NCBI RefSeq assembly: GCF_000213805.1
Contig: NC_015556.1
Span: 3,177,001-3,241,000 of the forward strand
Direction of reading: 5' to 3'
Source of the DNA: Pseudomonas fulva 12-X
GTDB taxonomy: Bacteria > Pseudomonadota > Gammaproteobacteria > Pseudomonadales > Pseudomonadaceae
DNA length: 64,000 nt
In this document: positions 8,471 through 17,793 of the stretch, piece by piece
Position numbering within the stretch: the stretch's first letter is position 1
Layout of the letters: the number at the start of each line of letters is the position of its first letter
Position numbers and translations under genes: made by a program
Notes under the pieces: model-generated
What the model saw: only the letters and a program-made list of their open reading frames with translations
What the model was told of the DNA's origin: nothing
Databases searched by the model: none

Positions 8471-9058
8471 GTGCACAAATCCCTCATTCTTGCCGCCTGC
8501 TTTATGCTCGGAGCTTGCAGCGGCGTACCTCACTCGGCGCAGCCCCCCGCCTCGGCCGACCAGGACAGCATCGTACGCAGCAACCTGGAGGCGATTCACA
8601 ACGCCCAGGTCGTGCCGCTACCGCTGGATCCGCAGAGCAGCGTGCCCCACGGCATCGCTGGCGATGCCAGCATGCAGTTCGGCAGCTCGCTGTCCAATTA
8701 CCGCGTCTATTCGCTGAAGCTCAAGCAGGGCGAACGCTATCGCCTGAACGTCAATTCGTTCTGCGACCACACCTGCATGGGCATCAACAAGTTCGCCCTG
8801 AAGCCCCGCGCGGTGCTGATGGATGCCTACGGCACGGTGATCCCCAACAAGCCCCCCCGTCCTTCCACGGTCATCGGCATGACCAGCATGGGCTGGGATG
8901 GTGAAGCGCCGGAAGATGGCACCTACTACCTGCTGGTGGCGGCCGACAAGGAAGACATTGGCCGCACCATCGTCATCGACGACGTGTGGATCAACAACTC
9001 GCCGCTGATGGCGGTGAAGGTCGGCCTGCTGGAAACCCCGCACAGTCACCTGCGCTGA
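8471..9058 (+). CDS. hypothetical lipoprotein (195 aa)
   Basis: It starts with GTG at 8471 behind an ACAGGAG site. A lipobox FMLGAC puts the acylated Cys at residue 16. The mature protein contains a segment SLKLKQGERYRLNV...APEDGTYYLLVAADKE that reads like a small beta-sandwich of the type seen in PPC-like (pre-peptidase C-terminal) domains, with FCDHTC as a short Cys pair. Family not firmly recognised. It stops two bases before the Nudix gene, so the two are probably cotranscribed. Confidence 0.75.
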   Translation: MHKSLILAACFMLGACSGVPHSAQPPASADQDSIVRSNLEAIHNAQVVPLPLDPQSSVPHGIAGDASMQFGSSLSNYRVYSLKLKQGERYRLNVNSFCDHTCMGINKFALKPRAVLMDAYGTVIPNKPPRPSTVIGMTSMGWDGEAPEDGTYYLLVAADKEDIGRTIVIDDVWINNSPLMAVKVGLLETPHSHLR

Positions 9059-9060
9059 GC

Positions 9061-9465
9061 ATGTCGCCACGCATCCTGAACATCGCCGCCGCCTGCCTGC
9101 TCGACAATGCAGGCAGGCTGCTGCTGGTGCGCAAACGCGGCACACGCATGTTCATGCTGCCAGGCGGCAAGCGCGAAGCCGCTGAAAGCGCCTTGCAGAC
9201 CCTGGCCCGCGAGCTCGACGAAGAGCTGAATCTGCAGCTGCCCGAGGCGGCCTTCACGCCGCTGGGCCGCTTCAATGAAGCGGCCGCCAACGAAGCCGAT
9301 GCCCGCGTTGAAGCCGATATCTTTCGCGCCGCCCTCTCCCATCCTGTCGCACCGGCAGCCGAGCTCGAAGAGCTGCGCTGGCTCCATCCTGACGACCCAC
9401 GTGGCGATGACCTGGCGCCGCTGCTGCGCCTGCATGTATTGCCAATGATCTGGCCCAAGGGTTGA
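9061..9465 (+). CDS. Nudix hydrolase
   Basis: A 134-residue single-domain Nudix protein. The complete Nudix box Gx5Ex7REUxEExGU is visible as GKREAAE...RELDEEL at about residues 39-58, apart from the last Gly, which is replaced. The lead strand MSPRILNIAAACLLD and LLLVRKRG match the family core. These enzymes split nucleoside diphosphates linked to another moiety; the substrate is not predictable. It begins two bases after the stop of the upstream lipoprotein gene. Confidence 0.9.
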   Translation: MSPRILNIAAACLLDNAGRLLLVRKRGTRMFMLPGGKREAAESALQTLARELDEELNLQLPEAAFTPLGRFNEAAANEADARVEADIFRAALSHPVAPAAELEELRWLHPDDPRGDDLAPLLRLHVLPMIWPKG

Positions 9466-9487
9466 TCACAACTTAGCCTCTTAGAAG

Positions 9488-9697
9488 CTGTTTACGATCT
9501 TTATGTGCCTGAGGCGGCAGGTACAAGGCAGAAGCGGCCGTTAACCGATCCACCGTGGGAGCGCGCCATGCGCGAGAAAAATCGCGGGCATGGCCCGCTC
9601 CCACGGGTAATCACCTGCCCATCCTATGGGAGCGATCGGCCGCTCCTGCCACTTTGTTGCCAAAATCACCTAGCCTGGACTGAAAGATCGTGAACAG
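9488..9697. repeat. MITE-like intergenic repeat B
   Basis: A 210-bp element bounded by CTGTTTACGATC (9488-9499) and GATCGTGAACAG (9686-9697), which are inverted copies with one mismatch. Its left about 110 bp and right about 25 bp match repeat A at 1424-1763, and it lacks that copy's extra GGTGGATGA block. An internal hairpin has arms GTGGGAG (9555-9561) and CTCCCAC (9598-9604). The rest of the 9466-9803 gap contains no gene I can support. Confidence 0.75.
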
Positions 9698-9803
9698 GCC
9701 CTTAGGTGCCGATAGCCACTATCGAAGTGAATGATTTCTGCACCGCCGAGCCAGCCAATAGCCTAGGCGCTATCCCAAACGGCTTAGCTCACAGGTGCCC
9801 GCC

Positions 9804-10058
9804 ATGCAACGTTCACTGCTCGTTCTGCTGACCCTTCTCACCCTCTCGCTTGCCGGCTGCGCCACTCCGCAGTCGGCTGCCGAACGCCCCTACACCGATG
9901 CCGAGATCAAGCAGTTCGCCCTGGAGATGCTCAGCCGCAGCGGCTTGCCTTACGAGGATTACGAGAAGATCCGCAGCGCCCTGCAGGCGCCCAACTACCG
10001 CGTGTCGAACTCCATCCGCGATATCGGCCCGCAGCCGCGCGCGCTGCCGGAAGGCTGA
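9804..10058 (+). CDS. small lipoprotein (84 aa)
   Basis: The ATG at 9804 follows an ACAGG site. Residues 1-19 form a lipoprotein signal peptide ending SLAGC. The mature 65 residues are hydrophilic with a helical YTDAEIKQFALEMLSRSGLPYEDYEKI segment. No known domain. An in-frame GTG three codons upstream is the only alternative start. Confidence 0.7.
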   Translation: MQRSLLVLLTLLTLSLAGCATPQSAAERPYTDAEIKQFALEMLSRSGLPYEDYEKIRSALQAPNYRVSNSIRDIGPQPRALPEG

Positions 10059-10176
10059 TCGGCTCGCTACCTGCGGCGATGACGCAGCACGCCGGCCGGT
10101 GATTCATTGATCCACGACAAGGCACCTGCGCATCCAGCCCTTAGCCTGAGCCGATCAACTTACGCGAGGGCTCACC

Positions 10177-10509
10177 ATGGCTATCACTTCTGCCGGCATC
10201 TGCGCCGCTGCCGACAAGTTGCAAGGGTTCGTTGGTTTCAACCTCAAGACCGGCCAGCACATCGTGCGCTTCAGCGAAGACTCCTTCGGTCTGGATGTGG
10301 CCGAAGACAGCATCATCCCGACCAGCGAATTCGTGTGGCAAGCTGCGGACGACGCCGACCTGATGACGCTCAAGCGCGACCGCCTGCGCCTGTTGGCCGA
10401 ACTGCGCATCGACGAGCGCCTGGCTATCAGCGAACCACTGCGCGTCTACCTGCGCCGCGACGACCTGCCGGAAATCAGCGCCGTGCGGCTGCTCAAACGC
10501 AGTGCCTGA
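10177..10509 (+). CDS. conserved hypothetical protein (110 aa)
   Basis: A soluble protein without signal peptide or membrane span. It opens MAITSAGICAAADKLQGFVGFN and contains an acidic centre with LDVAEDSIIPTSEFVW, then a basic helical LKRDRLRLLAELRIDERL segment. I have no domain for it. A GAGGG element sits nine bases before the ATG. Function unknown. Confidence 0.7.
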   Translation: MAITSAGICAAADKLQGFVGFNLKTGQHIVRFSEDSFGLDVAEDSIIPTSEFVWQAADDADLMTLKRDRLRLLAELRIDERLAISEPLRVYLRRDDLPEISAVRLLKRSA

Positions 10510-10568
10510 TACTGGTCGCCCGGGCAGCGGAAACGTAGACTGGCGCCCCCTCTCGAACTGCCAGATAG

Positions 10569-10967
10569 ATGCCCACGTTTCGCTGCCTGCCCGACCACCT
10601 GCGCCCCCTGGCCGACAAGTTCTACCGCAGCCAGCATTCGGCCATGCGCACCCGTGCGGCCCACCAGGTGTGGGTCGCCGAAGACACGCAGATCATCGCC
10701 GCCCTGTGCCTGCAGCCCATGGCTCACGGACAATGGCTGACCAGCCTGCTGGTCGATGCCGACCATCGCCATCGGGGCTTGGCCAGCGCACTGATCACGC
10801 AGGCCCTGCAAAGTGTCGCCACACCGGTATGGCTGTTCTGTCACCCGGATCTCGAATCGTTCTATAGCCGCCTGGGTTTCGAACCCTGCCCATCACTGCC
10901 CGAACCGCTGGCCGAACGCCTGCAGCGTTACAGATTGAAAAAAACATTGAACGCAATGGCACTCTGA
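10569..10967 (+). CDS. GNAT family N-acetyltransferase
   Basis: A 132-residue single-domain GNAT. The acetyl-CoA-binding motif A is visible as LVDADHRHRGLASALI (residues 62-77), in which RHRGLA corresponds to the Q/RxxGxG/A pyrophosphate loop. The C-terminal FYSRLGFEPC matches motif B. The acceptor substrate is unknown. It lies 59 bp after the preceding hypothetical gene on the same strand and may share its transcript. Confidence 0.88.
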   Translation: MPTFRCLPDHLRPLADKFYRSQHSAMRTRAAHQVWVAEDTQIIAALCLQPMAHGQWLTSLLVDADHRHRGLASALITQALQSVATPVWLFCHPDLESFYSRLGFEPCPSLPEPLAERLQRYRLKKTLNAMAL

Positions 10968-11120
10968 TATCTCATAGCCAGCGTGACGCTGGCATTTCCG
11001 CCACTAAGCTTCTCGATAGCCGCAACTGCCCGCCATGGCTGCTGTCCATGGATCCAAGCGCTATCGACAGGTGAGAGATCGGCTGCCAGGCGAGCACGCG
11101 ATCGATGAGAACAATAGGCC

Positions 11121-12152
11121 ATGGGCAGACGCTTCAACCGCATCCTTGCGCGACTGCGCAAGGATTTTCAGCTGTGCATCATTACCCTGATGGGCTTCTT
11201 CGGGGTGCTCGGCATCACGCCCTACGCGGTTTATCGCCTGTCTCAGGGCAACTATCCGGTCGGCATTGCTGACACCGTGATCGTTCTGACGACCATCGGA
11301 GCGATGGCTTATGCCTGGCGAACCGGTGATACCCGCAGACCCGGGTTGTGGCTGGTGGTGGTCGACTCCCTGTGCGCGACGCTGATTGCCGTCAAGCTGG
11401 GCGTCAACGGCCTGTTCTGGATCTATCCGCTGATCCTGCTGAACTTCTTCATGGTGGTGCCCTTGATCGCGCTGCTGGCCACCTGCGCGGTGCTGTCAGT
11501 GCTGGTGACGTACGCGACCCTGGTACCCGGCGCGGTATTCGAAAGCCATTATCAGATGCTCTCGTTCCTCGTCACCGCGATGGTGGCCGGCATCATGAGC
11601 TTCATTTTCGCCCAGCGCGCCGCCTATCAGCGCAAACAGCTGCAATCCTGGGCGACTCGTGACGCGCTGACTGGCGCCCGCAACCGCCGGGTGATGGACC
11701 AGGAATTGAAGATCGCCGTGGCCAACAAGCGCCGGCACGGTATCAGCAGCGCCGTGCTGGTCATCGATATGGACCACTTCAAGCAGGTCAACGACCGCTT
11801 CGGTCATCCGATGGGCGATCAGGTGCTGATCAAGTTCGTCGAGCTGACCAACCGCTGCTTCCGCCATGAAGACCGGCTGTTCCGCTTTGGCGGCGAAGAA
11901 TTCCTGCTGCTACTGAGCAACACCAACGAAAAAGGCCTGCGTGCGGCCGCCCTGCAATTGCAGGCACAGATCGCCCAGCATTTGAAAACGCCGGACGGCC
12001 CGGTGACCGTGTCCATGGGCGGCGCGGTGCTGTACGACAATGAAAGCTGGCGGGACTGGCTGGAACGCGCCGACCAGCAGCTCTACGAGGCCAAGCGCGC
12101 CGGGCGCAACCGCATCCATATCGACACCTACCCGACTGTGGAAATGGCCTGA
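11121..12152 (+). CDS. membrane-bound diguanylate cyclase (GGEEF)
   Basis: A 343-residue protein with about six hydrophobic segments in the first 165 residues and a GGDEF domain from about 175 on. The active site is GGEEF at residues 257-261, a catalytically competent variant, and an RxxD inhibitory site (RHED, 248-251) sits exactly five residues before it. It should therefore synthesise cyclic-di-GMP and be subject to product inhibition. The membrane part has no named sensory domain that I recognise. It is monocistronic and convergent with actP. Confidence 0.93.
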   Translation: MGRRFNRILARLRKDFQLCIITLMGFFGVLGITPYAVYRLSQGNYPVGIADTVIVLTTIGAMAYAWRTGDTRRPGLWLVVVDSLCATLIAVKLGVNGLFWIYPLILLNFFMVVPLIALLATCAVLSVLVTYATLVPGAVFESHYQMLSFLVTAMVAGIMSFIFAQRAAYQRKQLQSWATRDALTGARNRRVMDQELKIAVANKRRHGISSAVLVIDMDHFKQVNDRFGHPMGDQVLIKFVELTNRCFRHEDRLFRFGGEEFLLLLSNTNEKGLRAAALQLQAQIAQHLKTPDGPVTVSMGGAVLYDNESWRDWLERADQQLYEAKRAGRNRIHIDTYPTVEMA

Positions 12153-12443
12153 CGTTAGTCAGGCCGGCCACGGCATTATCGGCGAGCGGTCCTCTCCCCC
12201 TCTCCCCTGAAACCTGTCACTACGCGGTGATCCTCTCGGGTTCTGCAGTCGCTTTCGCGGCGCATGAACCAGACCTCCCCGCCGCCGGTAACACTAATCG
12301 CCCCTGCTGCGCCTCAAAACGGCTGACCTGATAGCAGAGCCTCACCTGCCGCCTGGGCTCAGCGGCTGCCTCCAGCAAGAGCCAACTTGCCAATCACATC
12401 CACCAGCAGAATCCCGCAGCGCGCAAGCCGATCCGCCACGCAA
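12153..12443. other. intergenic stretch with nothing recognised
   Basis: This is non-coding sequence between the diguanylate cyclase gene and the shared terminator. I see no gene, RNA or clear repeat in it. A long rightward open frame that crosses its end runs antisense through the terminator and actP and is not credible. Confidence 0.5.
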
Positions 12444-12481
12444 ACAAAAAAAGGGCGGCCCGAAGGCCGCCCCTTTTGTTT
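12444..12481 (+). terminator. bidirectional terminator between diguanylate cyclase and actP
   Basis: GGGCGGCC, a CGAA loop, then GGCCGCCC, flanked by an A-run on the left and TTTTGTTT on the right. The symmetry suits termination from both convergent genes. Confidence 0.8.
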
Positions 12482-12493
12482 ACCAGCAGTGGA

Positions 12494-14149
12494 TCAGTGG
12501 GACGAAGCGCCACTGGCCCCCAGGCCGGTGTGCGAACGCACGAACTGTGGCAGGAACAGCGCGCGTTCTTCGTCGGCAGCTTTGGACTTGTCGGTGATCG
12601 AGAAGAACCAGATACCGATGAAGGCAACGGCGATCGAGAACAGTGCCGGGTATTCGTACGGGAAGATCGCCTTCGCGTGGCCGAGTACCGAGACCCAGAT
12701 GGTTGGGCCGAGCACCATCAGCACCACCGCGGTGATCAGGCCCAGCCAGCCACCGATCATCGCGCCACGGGTGGTCAGGTTCTTCCAGTACATGGAAAGA
12801 AACAGCACCGGGAAGTTACAGCTCGCCGCGATGGAGAACGCCAGGCCCACCATGAACGCGATGTTCTGCTTCTCGAAGAGAATCCCCAGACCGATGGCCA
12901 GGACACCCAGGCACACGGTGGTGATCTTCGAAACGCGCAGCTCATCCTTCTCGTTGACGTTGCCCTTCTTGAACACGCTGGCGTAAAGATCGTGGGAAAC
13001 CGCCGAAGCGCCCGCCAGGGTCAGACCGGCGACTACGGCCAGAATGGTGGCGAAGGCCACGGCCGAGATGAAACCCAGGAAGATGCTGCCGCCCACGGCG
13101 TTGGCCAGGTGCACCGCCGCCATGTTGTTGCCGCCCAGCAGCGCGCCGGTGGCGTCCTTGAAGGCCGGGTTGGTGCTGACCAGCAGGATCGCGCCGAAGC
13201 CGATGATGAAGGTCAGGATGTAGAAGTAGCCAATGAAACCGGTGGCGTAGAACACCGACTTGCGGGCTTCCTTGGCGTCGCTCACGGTGAAGAAGCGCAT
13301 CAGGATGTGCGGCAGGCCAGCGGTACCGAACATCAGTGCCAGGCCGAGGGAAATCGCCGAGATCGGATCTTTCACCAGGCCGCCCGGGCTCATGATCGCT
13401 TCGCCGTTGGCGTGTACTTTCACCGCTTCGCTGAACAGCGTGGTGAAGTTGAAGCCGACGTGCTTCATCACCATTAGCGCCATGAACGAAGCACCGGAGA
13501 GCAGCAGCACCGCCTTGATGATCTGTACCCAGGTGGTGGCCAGCATGCCGCCGAACAGCACGTACATCACCATTAGGATGCCGACCAGCACGACTGCCAC
13601 GTGGTAGTCGAGACCGAACAGCAGCTGGATCAGCTTGCCGGCACCGACCATCTGGGCGATCAGGTAGAAGGCCACTACAACCAGCGAGCCGCTGGCCGAC
13701 AGGGTACGGATTTCCTTCTGCTTAAGGCGATAGGACGCCACGTCAGCGAAGGTGTATTTGCCCAGGTTGCGCAGGCGCTCGGCGATCAGGAACAGAATCA
13801 CCGGCCAGCCGACCAGAAAGCCGATCGAGTAGATCAGGCCGTCGTAGCCGGAGGTGAACACCAGGGCGGAAATACCCAGGAAGGACGCCGCCGACATATA
13901 GTCGCCAGCGATTGCCAGCCCGTTCTGGAAGCCGGTGATACCGCCCCCCGCGGTATAGAAGTCCGACGTCGACTTGCTGCGCTTCGAAGCCCAGTAGGTG
14001 ATGCACAGGGTGCCACCGACGAAGGCCAGGAACATCACGATGGCGGGCGTATTGACCGCCTGGCGCTGCACGTCACCGGTCAGCGCGTCGGCCCACAGGG
14101 CCGGTGCCATGGCCATCAGGGCCAGGGCGCTAAGGATACGGCCGATCAT
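12494..14149 (-). CDS. actP: cation/acetate symporter ActP
   Basis: A 551-residue sodium:solute symporter with about 13 membrane spans and a cleavable-looking N-terminal segment (ending near LWADAL), as in E. coli ActP (549 aa). Family-typical stretches include [20 protein letters not shown] near residues 53-72 and the [19 protein letters not shown] loop. It takes up acetate and other short-chain carboxylates, feeding acetyl-CoA synthetase. Its start overlaps the end of the DUF485 gene by four bases (ATGA), so the two are translationally coupled, as in the yjcH-actP pair elsewhere. Confidence 0.95.
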   Translation of the reverse strand: MIGRILSALALMAMAPALWADALTGDVQRQAVNTPAIVMFLAFVGGTLCITYWASKRSKSTSDFYTAGGGITGFQNGLAIAGDYMSAASFLGISALVFTSGYDGLIYSIGFLVGWPVILFLIAERLRNLGKYTFADVASYRLKQKEIRTLSASGSLVVVAFYLIAQMVGAGKLIQLLFGLDYHVAVVLVGILMVMYVLFGGMLATTWVQIIKAVLLLSGASFMALMVMKHVGFNFTTLFSEAVKVHANGEAIMSPGGLVKDPISAISLGLALMFGTAGLPHILMRFFTVSDAKEARKSVFYATGFIGYFYILTFIIGFGAILLVSTNPAFKDATGALLGGNNMAAVHLANAVGGSIFLGFISAVAFATILAVVAGLTLAGASAVSHDLYASVFKKGNVNEKDELRVSKITTVCLGVLAIGLGILFEKQNIAFMVGLAFSIAASCNFPVLFLSMYWKNLTTRGAMIGGWLGLITAVVLMVLGPTIWVSVLGHAKAIFPYEYPALFSIAVAFIGIWFFSITDKSKAADEERALFLPQFVRSHTGLGASGASSH

Positions 14150-14457
14150 TTGCCCACCTCGTCCAGGATCGCCTGGTTCAGGTTGTCGAACTCGCTGTTG
14201 GCACGGCGCACGTAGATACCGGTCAGCACGAATGCAGACAGGATTACCCCGACACCGATTGGAATGCCCCAGGTGATCGGCGAATCAGCGCTGATGCGCG
14301 TCCCGAGCAAGCCAGGCACGAAAGCGATGAGCAGAATGAAGCCGACATAGATGCCGAGCATGATGGCGGAGAGTATCCAGGCGAATCGTTCACGCTTGGC
14401 TACTAGCTCCTTGAAGCGCGGATTTTGCTCGATCCGCTGGTAGATGCTGTCGTTCAT
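14146..14457 (-). CDS. yjcH: DUF485 inner-membrane protein YjcH
   Basis: A 103-residue protein with two hydrophobic spans (about residues 22-48 and 60-85), matching the DUF485/YjcH family that always precedes actP. The start at 14457 ([10 protein letters not shown]) is preferred over the ATG six codons earlier because GGAGG lies just ahead of it and the earlier ATG overlaps that ribosome-binding site. Its role in acetate transport is not defined; conserved coupling with actP suggests an accessory subunit. Confidence 0.92.
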   Translation of the reverse strand: MNDSIYQRIEQNPRFKELVAKRERFAWILSAIMLGIYVGFILLIAFVPGLLGTRISADSPITWGIPIGVGVILSAFVLTGIYVRRANSEFDNLNQAILDEVGK

Positions 14458-14552
14458 TTTATTGTTATCCTCCACAGCAGGATGCTGGTACGGATAACTG
14501 TATGTCAGCCTTCAACTTCTGAAAGACGACCTTAGTCGAAACCCCTGCCTTT

Positions 14553-14568
14553 TTAGACCAAAGTCTAA
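14553..14568 (-). promoter_or_regulatory. inverted repeat TTAGAC-N4-GTCTAA upstream of yjcH-actP
   Basis: A perfect 6+6 bp inverted repeat with a CAAA spacer, 96-111 bp upstream of the yjcH start and just before the stop of the next upstream gene. In pseudomonads acs and actP are activated by the CrbS/CrbR (MxtR/ErbR) two-component system. This repeat is a candidate binding site, but the link is inference. Confidence 0.5.
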
Positions 14569-14574
14569 TGCGGC

Positions 14575-14928
14575 TTAACGCCGCTGCAGCCGCTGCTCGT
14601 ACTGCTGGCTGCCCTGCCCCGGATATCGCTGCACTTCATAGCCATTGGGATACTCGGTGCTCTGGCGGATGCCGCCGCGGGTCTCGAAGGTAGAGTTGCT
14701 CTGCCCGCTTTCATAGCGACGGGTGTTGATGCCTTGTGGCAGACGCTGACCGCCATAGAGGTTGTATTGCTCCTGCCGTTCATAGGTGTCGACGCTACCG
14801 CTCGCCCCGGGGCTGACGTACGACTTGGGGATCACGCGGATGGTTTGCGGCGCGCGCTCGTCAGCCAGCGCGGCAGAAGCGCCAGCCATGACGGCCAGCG
14901 CCAGGGTAAGACTGCTCAATACCTTCAT
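14575..14928 (-). CDS. small secreted hypothetical protein (117 aa)
   Basis: An N-terminal Sec signal (MKVLSSLTLALAVMAGASAALA) precedes a low-complexity mature region rich in Gln, Gly, Ser, Tyr and Arg, with repeated ERQEQY, YESGQSN and QYEQRLQRR-type phrases. No domain is recognised; it is likely periplasmic and partly disordered. The start at 14928 follows GGAG at good spacing. It reads in the same direction as yjcH-actP and ends 117 bp upstream, so the actP promoter region lies at its 3' end. Confidence 0.65.
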   Translation of the reverse strand: MKVLSSLTLALAVMAGASAALADERAPQTIRVIPKSYVSPGASGSVDTYERQEQYNLYGGQRLPQGINTRRYESGQSNSTFETRGGIRQSTEYPNGYEVQRYPGQGSQQYEQRLQRR

Positions 14929-14996
14929 CGCCAACTCCGATCCGGGCGCCAGCGCGCCTGCAATGCATGTCTACCTGAGACAACGCCCACAGCGAA

Positions 14997-15569
14997 TCAT
15001 TTGCGGGTCAGCGCCTCGCCGATGCCATAAAAGTGACCGCCGGCAACATGGTGAAGGCTGCGCCAGGCGGGATCTGCGTCTTCGAAGTGCCAGCGTCCGT
15101 CACGAAATACCCGCTCATCGGCCCAGGCCGCGGTGACCTCGCCGATAAACAGGTCGTACGTCTGCTGGTTGTGGGGCTCGGGAATCAGCCGACAGGCCAG
15201 CCACGCCGAGCAGCCAGCCACGAACGGCAGATCTGCGTCACCCAGGGCGAACGACTCGACACCGCTGGCAGCCAGCTTCTCGGGCTCATCCTTGAGGCTG
15301 CGCGAGCCGACCTGATAGGTCAGCTCCAGCTGCGCGGCGGTCGGTATCTGGATGACGAACTGACCGCTACCCTCGACCAGGCCGCGAGTCGCGGTGCTCT
15401 TGTCGAGCACCACGGTGAGCTTGGGCGGATCGAAATCCAGCGCACAGGCCCAGGCGGCCGCCATCACCCCGTCGACGCCGCCATGGCGTGCTGACACCAG
15501 CACAGTCGGGCCATGGTTGAGCAGGCGGTAGGCTTTGTCCAGGTTCACCGGTTTGATCGAAATATGCAT
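14997..15569 (-). CDS. flavin reductase family protein
   Basis: A 190-residue protein of the flavin reductase-like / FMN-binding split-barrel family. It begins MHISIKPVNLDKAYRLL, continues with the NHGPTVLVSARHGGVDGVMAAAW strand region that binds FMN, and has a family-typical C-terminus SLHHVAGGHFYGIGE. Members reduce FMN with NAD(P)H or act as flavoproteins of unknown function. The start at 15569 is preceded by GAGGTG; an upstream in-frame codon (15599) would add ten atypical residues. Partner oxygenase not seen nearby. Confidence 0.85.
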   Translation of the reverse strand: MHISIKPVNLDKAYRLLNHGPTVLVSARHGGVDGVMAAAWACALDFDPPKLTVVLDKSTATRGLVEGSGQFVIQIPTAAQLELTYQVGSRSLKDEPEKLAASGVESFALGDADLPFVAGCSAWLACRLIPEPHNQQTYDLFIGEVTAAWADERVFRDGRWHFEDADPAWRSLHHVAGGHFYGIGEALTRK

Positions 15570-15776
15570 CGCGGCACCTCGCTGAAAACCAGACGACACT
15601 GTACCGCATCACGACCTCGGCCTCGAACTGTGCAAAAAATTGAACGCCAGGGGCTGCCCCTTCTGCACGGCGGGCACTAGAATCGGCCTCCGACCGGCTG
15701 CAAAGAAGCCGCCATCCAATCGGGCATCAGGCATACAAATAAAATCGCCGGCCCGCGAGCCATCAGGGGTGACAGC

Positions 15777-17477
15777 ATGTTCGAAGTAACCGAAGTCTCC
15801 ATCGCCGAGCTGCGCGCGGCGCTCGAGGCTGGCCGCACTACAGCGGTCGAGCTGGTAAAGGCTTATCTGGCGCGGATCGATGCCTATGACGGCGCCGCTA
15901 CGCCCACCAAGCTCAACGCCGTGGTGGTGCGCAACCCCGATGCCCTGAAGGAAGCCGAAGCCTCCGATGTCCGCCGCGCCCGTGGCGAGCTCTTAAGCCC
16001 GCTGGATGGCATTCCCTACACCGCCAAGGACAGCTACCTGGTCAAGGGTCTGACTGCCGCGTCCGGCAGCCCGGCCTTCAAGGATCTGGTCGCCCAGCGC
16101 GACGCCTTCACCATCGAACGGCTACGCGCTGCGGGCGCCATCTGCCTGGGCAAGACCAATATGCCGCCGATGGCCAATGGCGGCATGCAGCGCGGCGTGT
16201 ATGGCCGCGCCGAAAGCCCGTACAACGCCAGCTACCTCACTGCGCCTTTCGCTTCGGGTTCGTCCAACGGCGCCGGCACGGCAACGGCGGCGAGCTTCTC
16301 CGCGTTCGGCCTGGCTGAGGAAACCTGGTCGAGCGGCCGCGGCCCGGCCTCGAACAACGGCCTGTGCGCCTACACGCCGTCGCGCGGGGTGATCTCGGTG
16401 CGCGGCAACTGGCCGCTGACCCCGACCATGGACGTGGTGGTGCCCTACGCCCGCAGCATGGCCGACCTGCTCGAAGTGCTCGACGTAGTCGTCGCCGATG
16501 ACCCTGATACCCGCGGCGACCTGTGGCGCCTGCAGCCCTGGGTGCCGATCCCGAAAGCCTCGGACATTCGCCCGGCGTCCTATCTCGATCTGGCCGCCAA
16601 GCCCGAAGCCTTGAAAGGCAAGCGCCTGGGCGTGCCGCGCATGTACATCAACAAGGACGAGCTGGCCGGCACCAGCGAAAAGCCCGGCATCGGCGGCCCG
16701 ACCGGCCAGCGCATCCACACCCGCGCCTCGGTGATCGCACTGTGGGAACAGGCCCGCGCGGCGTTGGAAAGCGCCGGTGCGACAGTGGTCGAAGTGGACT
16801 TCCCGCTGGTCTCCAACTGCGAGGGCGACCGCCCCGGCGCACCGACCGTTTATAACCGCGGCCTGGTTTCCCGCGAGTTCCTGCATGACGAGCTGTGGGA
16901 GCTGTCCGGCTGGGCCTTCGACGACTTCCTGCGCGCCAATGGCGACCCAAGGCTCAATCGCCTGGCCGATGTCGATGGCCCGCAGATCTTCCCCCACGAC
17001 CCCGGCACCCTGCCCAACCGTGAGGACGACCTGGCCGCCGGCATGGACGAATACGTGAACATGGCCCAGCGCGGCCTCAAGGCCTGGAACGAGATCGCCA
17101 GCGTACCGGACGGCCTGCGTGGCCTAGAAAAGACCCGGCAGCTCGACCTCGAACAGTGGATGGACGAACTGGGGCTCGACGCCGTGCTGTTCCCCACCGT
17201 CGCCGACGTGGGCCCGGCCGATGCCGACGTGAACCCCGAGTCGGCGGACATCGCCTGGAGCAACGGCGTCTGGGTCGCCAACGGTAACCTCGCCATCCGC
17301 CACCTCGGCGTGCCCACCGTCACCGTGCCGATGGGCGTGATGGCCGATATCGGCATGCCGGTTGGCCTGACCTTCGCCGGCCGCGCCTATGACGACAACG
17401 CGCTGCTGCAACTCGGCTCGGCCTTCGAGGCCACCGGCAACAAGCGGCAGATCCCACCGCTCACGCCACCGCTCTAA
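15777..17477 (+). CDS. amidase (amidase-signature family)
   Basis: A 566-residue amidase. The Ser-cisSer-Lys triad can be placed as Lys 84 (YTAKDS), cis-Ser 162 (GSSNGAG) and nucleophile Ser 186 (EETWSSGRGPAS); the 24-residue Ser-Ser spacing is the family norm. The N-terminal FEVTEVSIAELRAALEAGRTT is the usual helical start. These enzymes hydrolyse amide bonds; the absence of gatB/gatC neighbours and the length argue against a GatA role. It stands alone, and its stop codon abuts the repeat at 17478. Confidence 0.92.
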   Translation: MFEVTEVSIAELRAALEAGRTTAVELVKAYLARIDAYDGAATPTKLNAVVVRNPDALKEAEASDVRRARGELLSPLDGIPYTAKDSYLVKGLTAASGSPAFKDLVAQRDAFTIERLRAAGAICLGKTNMPPMANGGMQRGVYGRAESPYNASYLTAPFASGSSNGAGTATAASFSAFGLAEETWSSGRGPASNNGLCAYTPSRGVISVRGNWPLTPTMDVVVPYARSMADLLEVLDVVVADDPDTRGDLWRLQPWVPIPKASDIRPASYLDLAAKPEALKGKRLGVPRMYINKDELAGTSEKPGIGGPTGQRIHTRASVIALWEQARAALESAGATVVEVDFPLVSNCEGDRPGAPTVYNRGLVSREFLHDELWELSGWAFDDFLRANGDPRLNRLADVDGPQIFPHDPGTLPNREDDLAAGMDEYVNMAQRGLKAWNEIASVPDGLRGLEKTRQLDLEQWMDELGLDAVLFPTVADVGPADADVNPESADIAWSNGVWVANGNLAIRHLGVPTVTVPMGVMADIGMPVGLTFAGRAYDDNALLQLGSAFEATGNKRQIPPLTPPL

Positions 17478-17661
17478 GAGTCTGTTCAAAGGCTCGCGAG
17501 CTAGAGCAATGCAAGGCCTGGGCGGCCCCGAAAAACAGGCGAGGACAGGTCGGAGTCGCGCTCGACTTTACGAGCTGTAAATGAGCAGTCCGACTGGGCT
17601 GGCAATCCAGCCTGTTTTTAACGCCGCAGTGCCGACGCGCAGCAGACTTTGAACAGGGTCT
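17478..17661. repeat. MITE-like repeat C with terminator-like hairpin
   Basis: A 184-bp element flanked by AGAGTCTGTTCAAAG and CTTTGAACAGGGTCT, inverted copies with two mismatches. It lies directly after the amidase stop. Inside is GGCTGG-CAAT-CCAGCC followed by TGTTTTT (17597-17619), which may act as the amidase terminator. It differs in sequence from repeats A and B apart from the shared CTGTTCA-like tip. Confidence 0.7.
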
Positions 17662-17793
17662 AAACGCGCGAATGCGAAGACGGGCTTGGTAAACTGCCGA
17701 TCCCGTCCCGCAGGCAATCAACCGTCGTCGGCACGCAAAATATGACCGGGAACAGCGTCGCAAGGCGGTGTTGATGCAACAACCAGGATCGTT

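Noticed and set aside
12387..12986. Rightward frame of 199 codons over the terminator and the 3' part of actP
   Set aside because: It crosses a strong intrinsic terminator and is antisense to actP, with no ribosome-binding site or domain.
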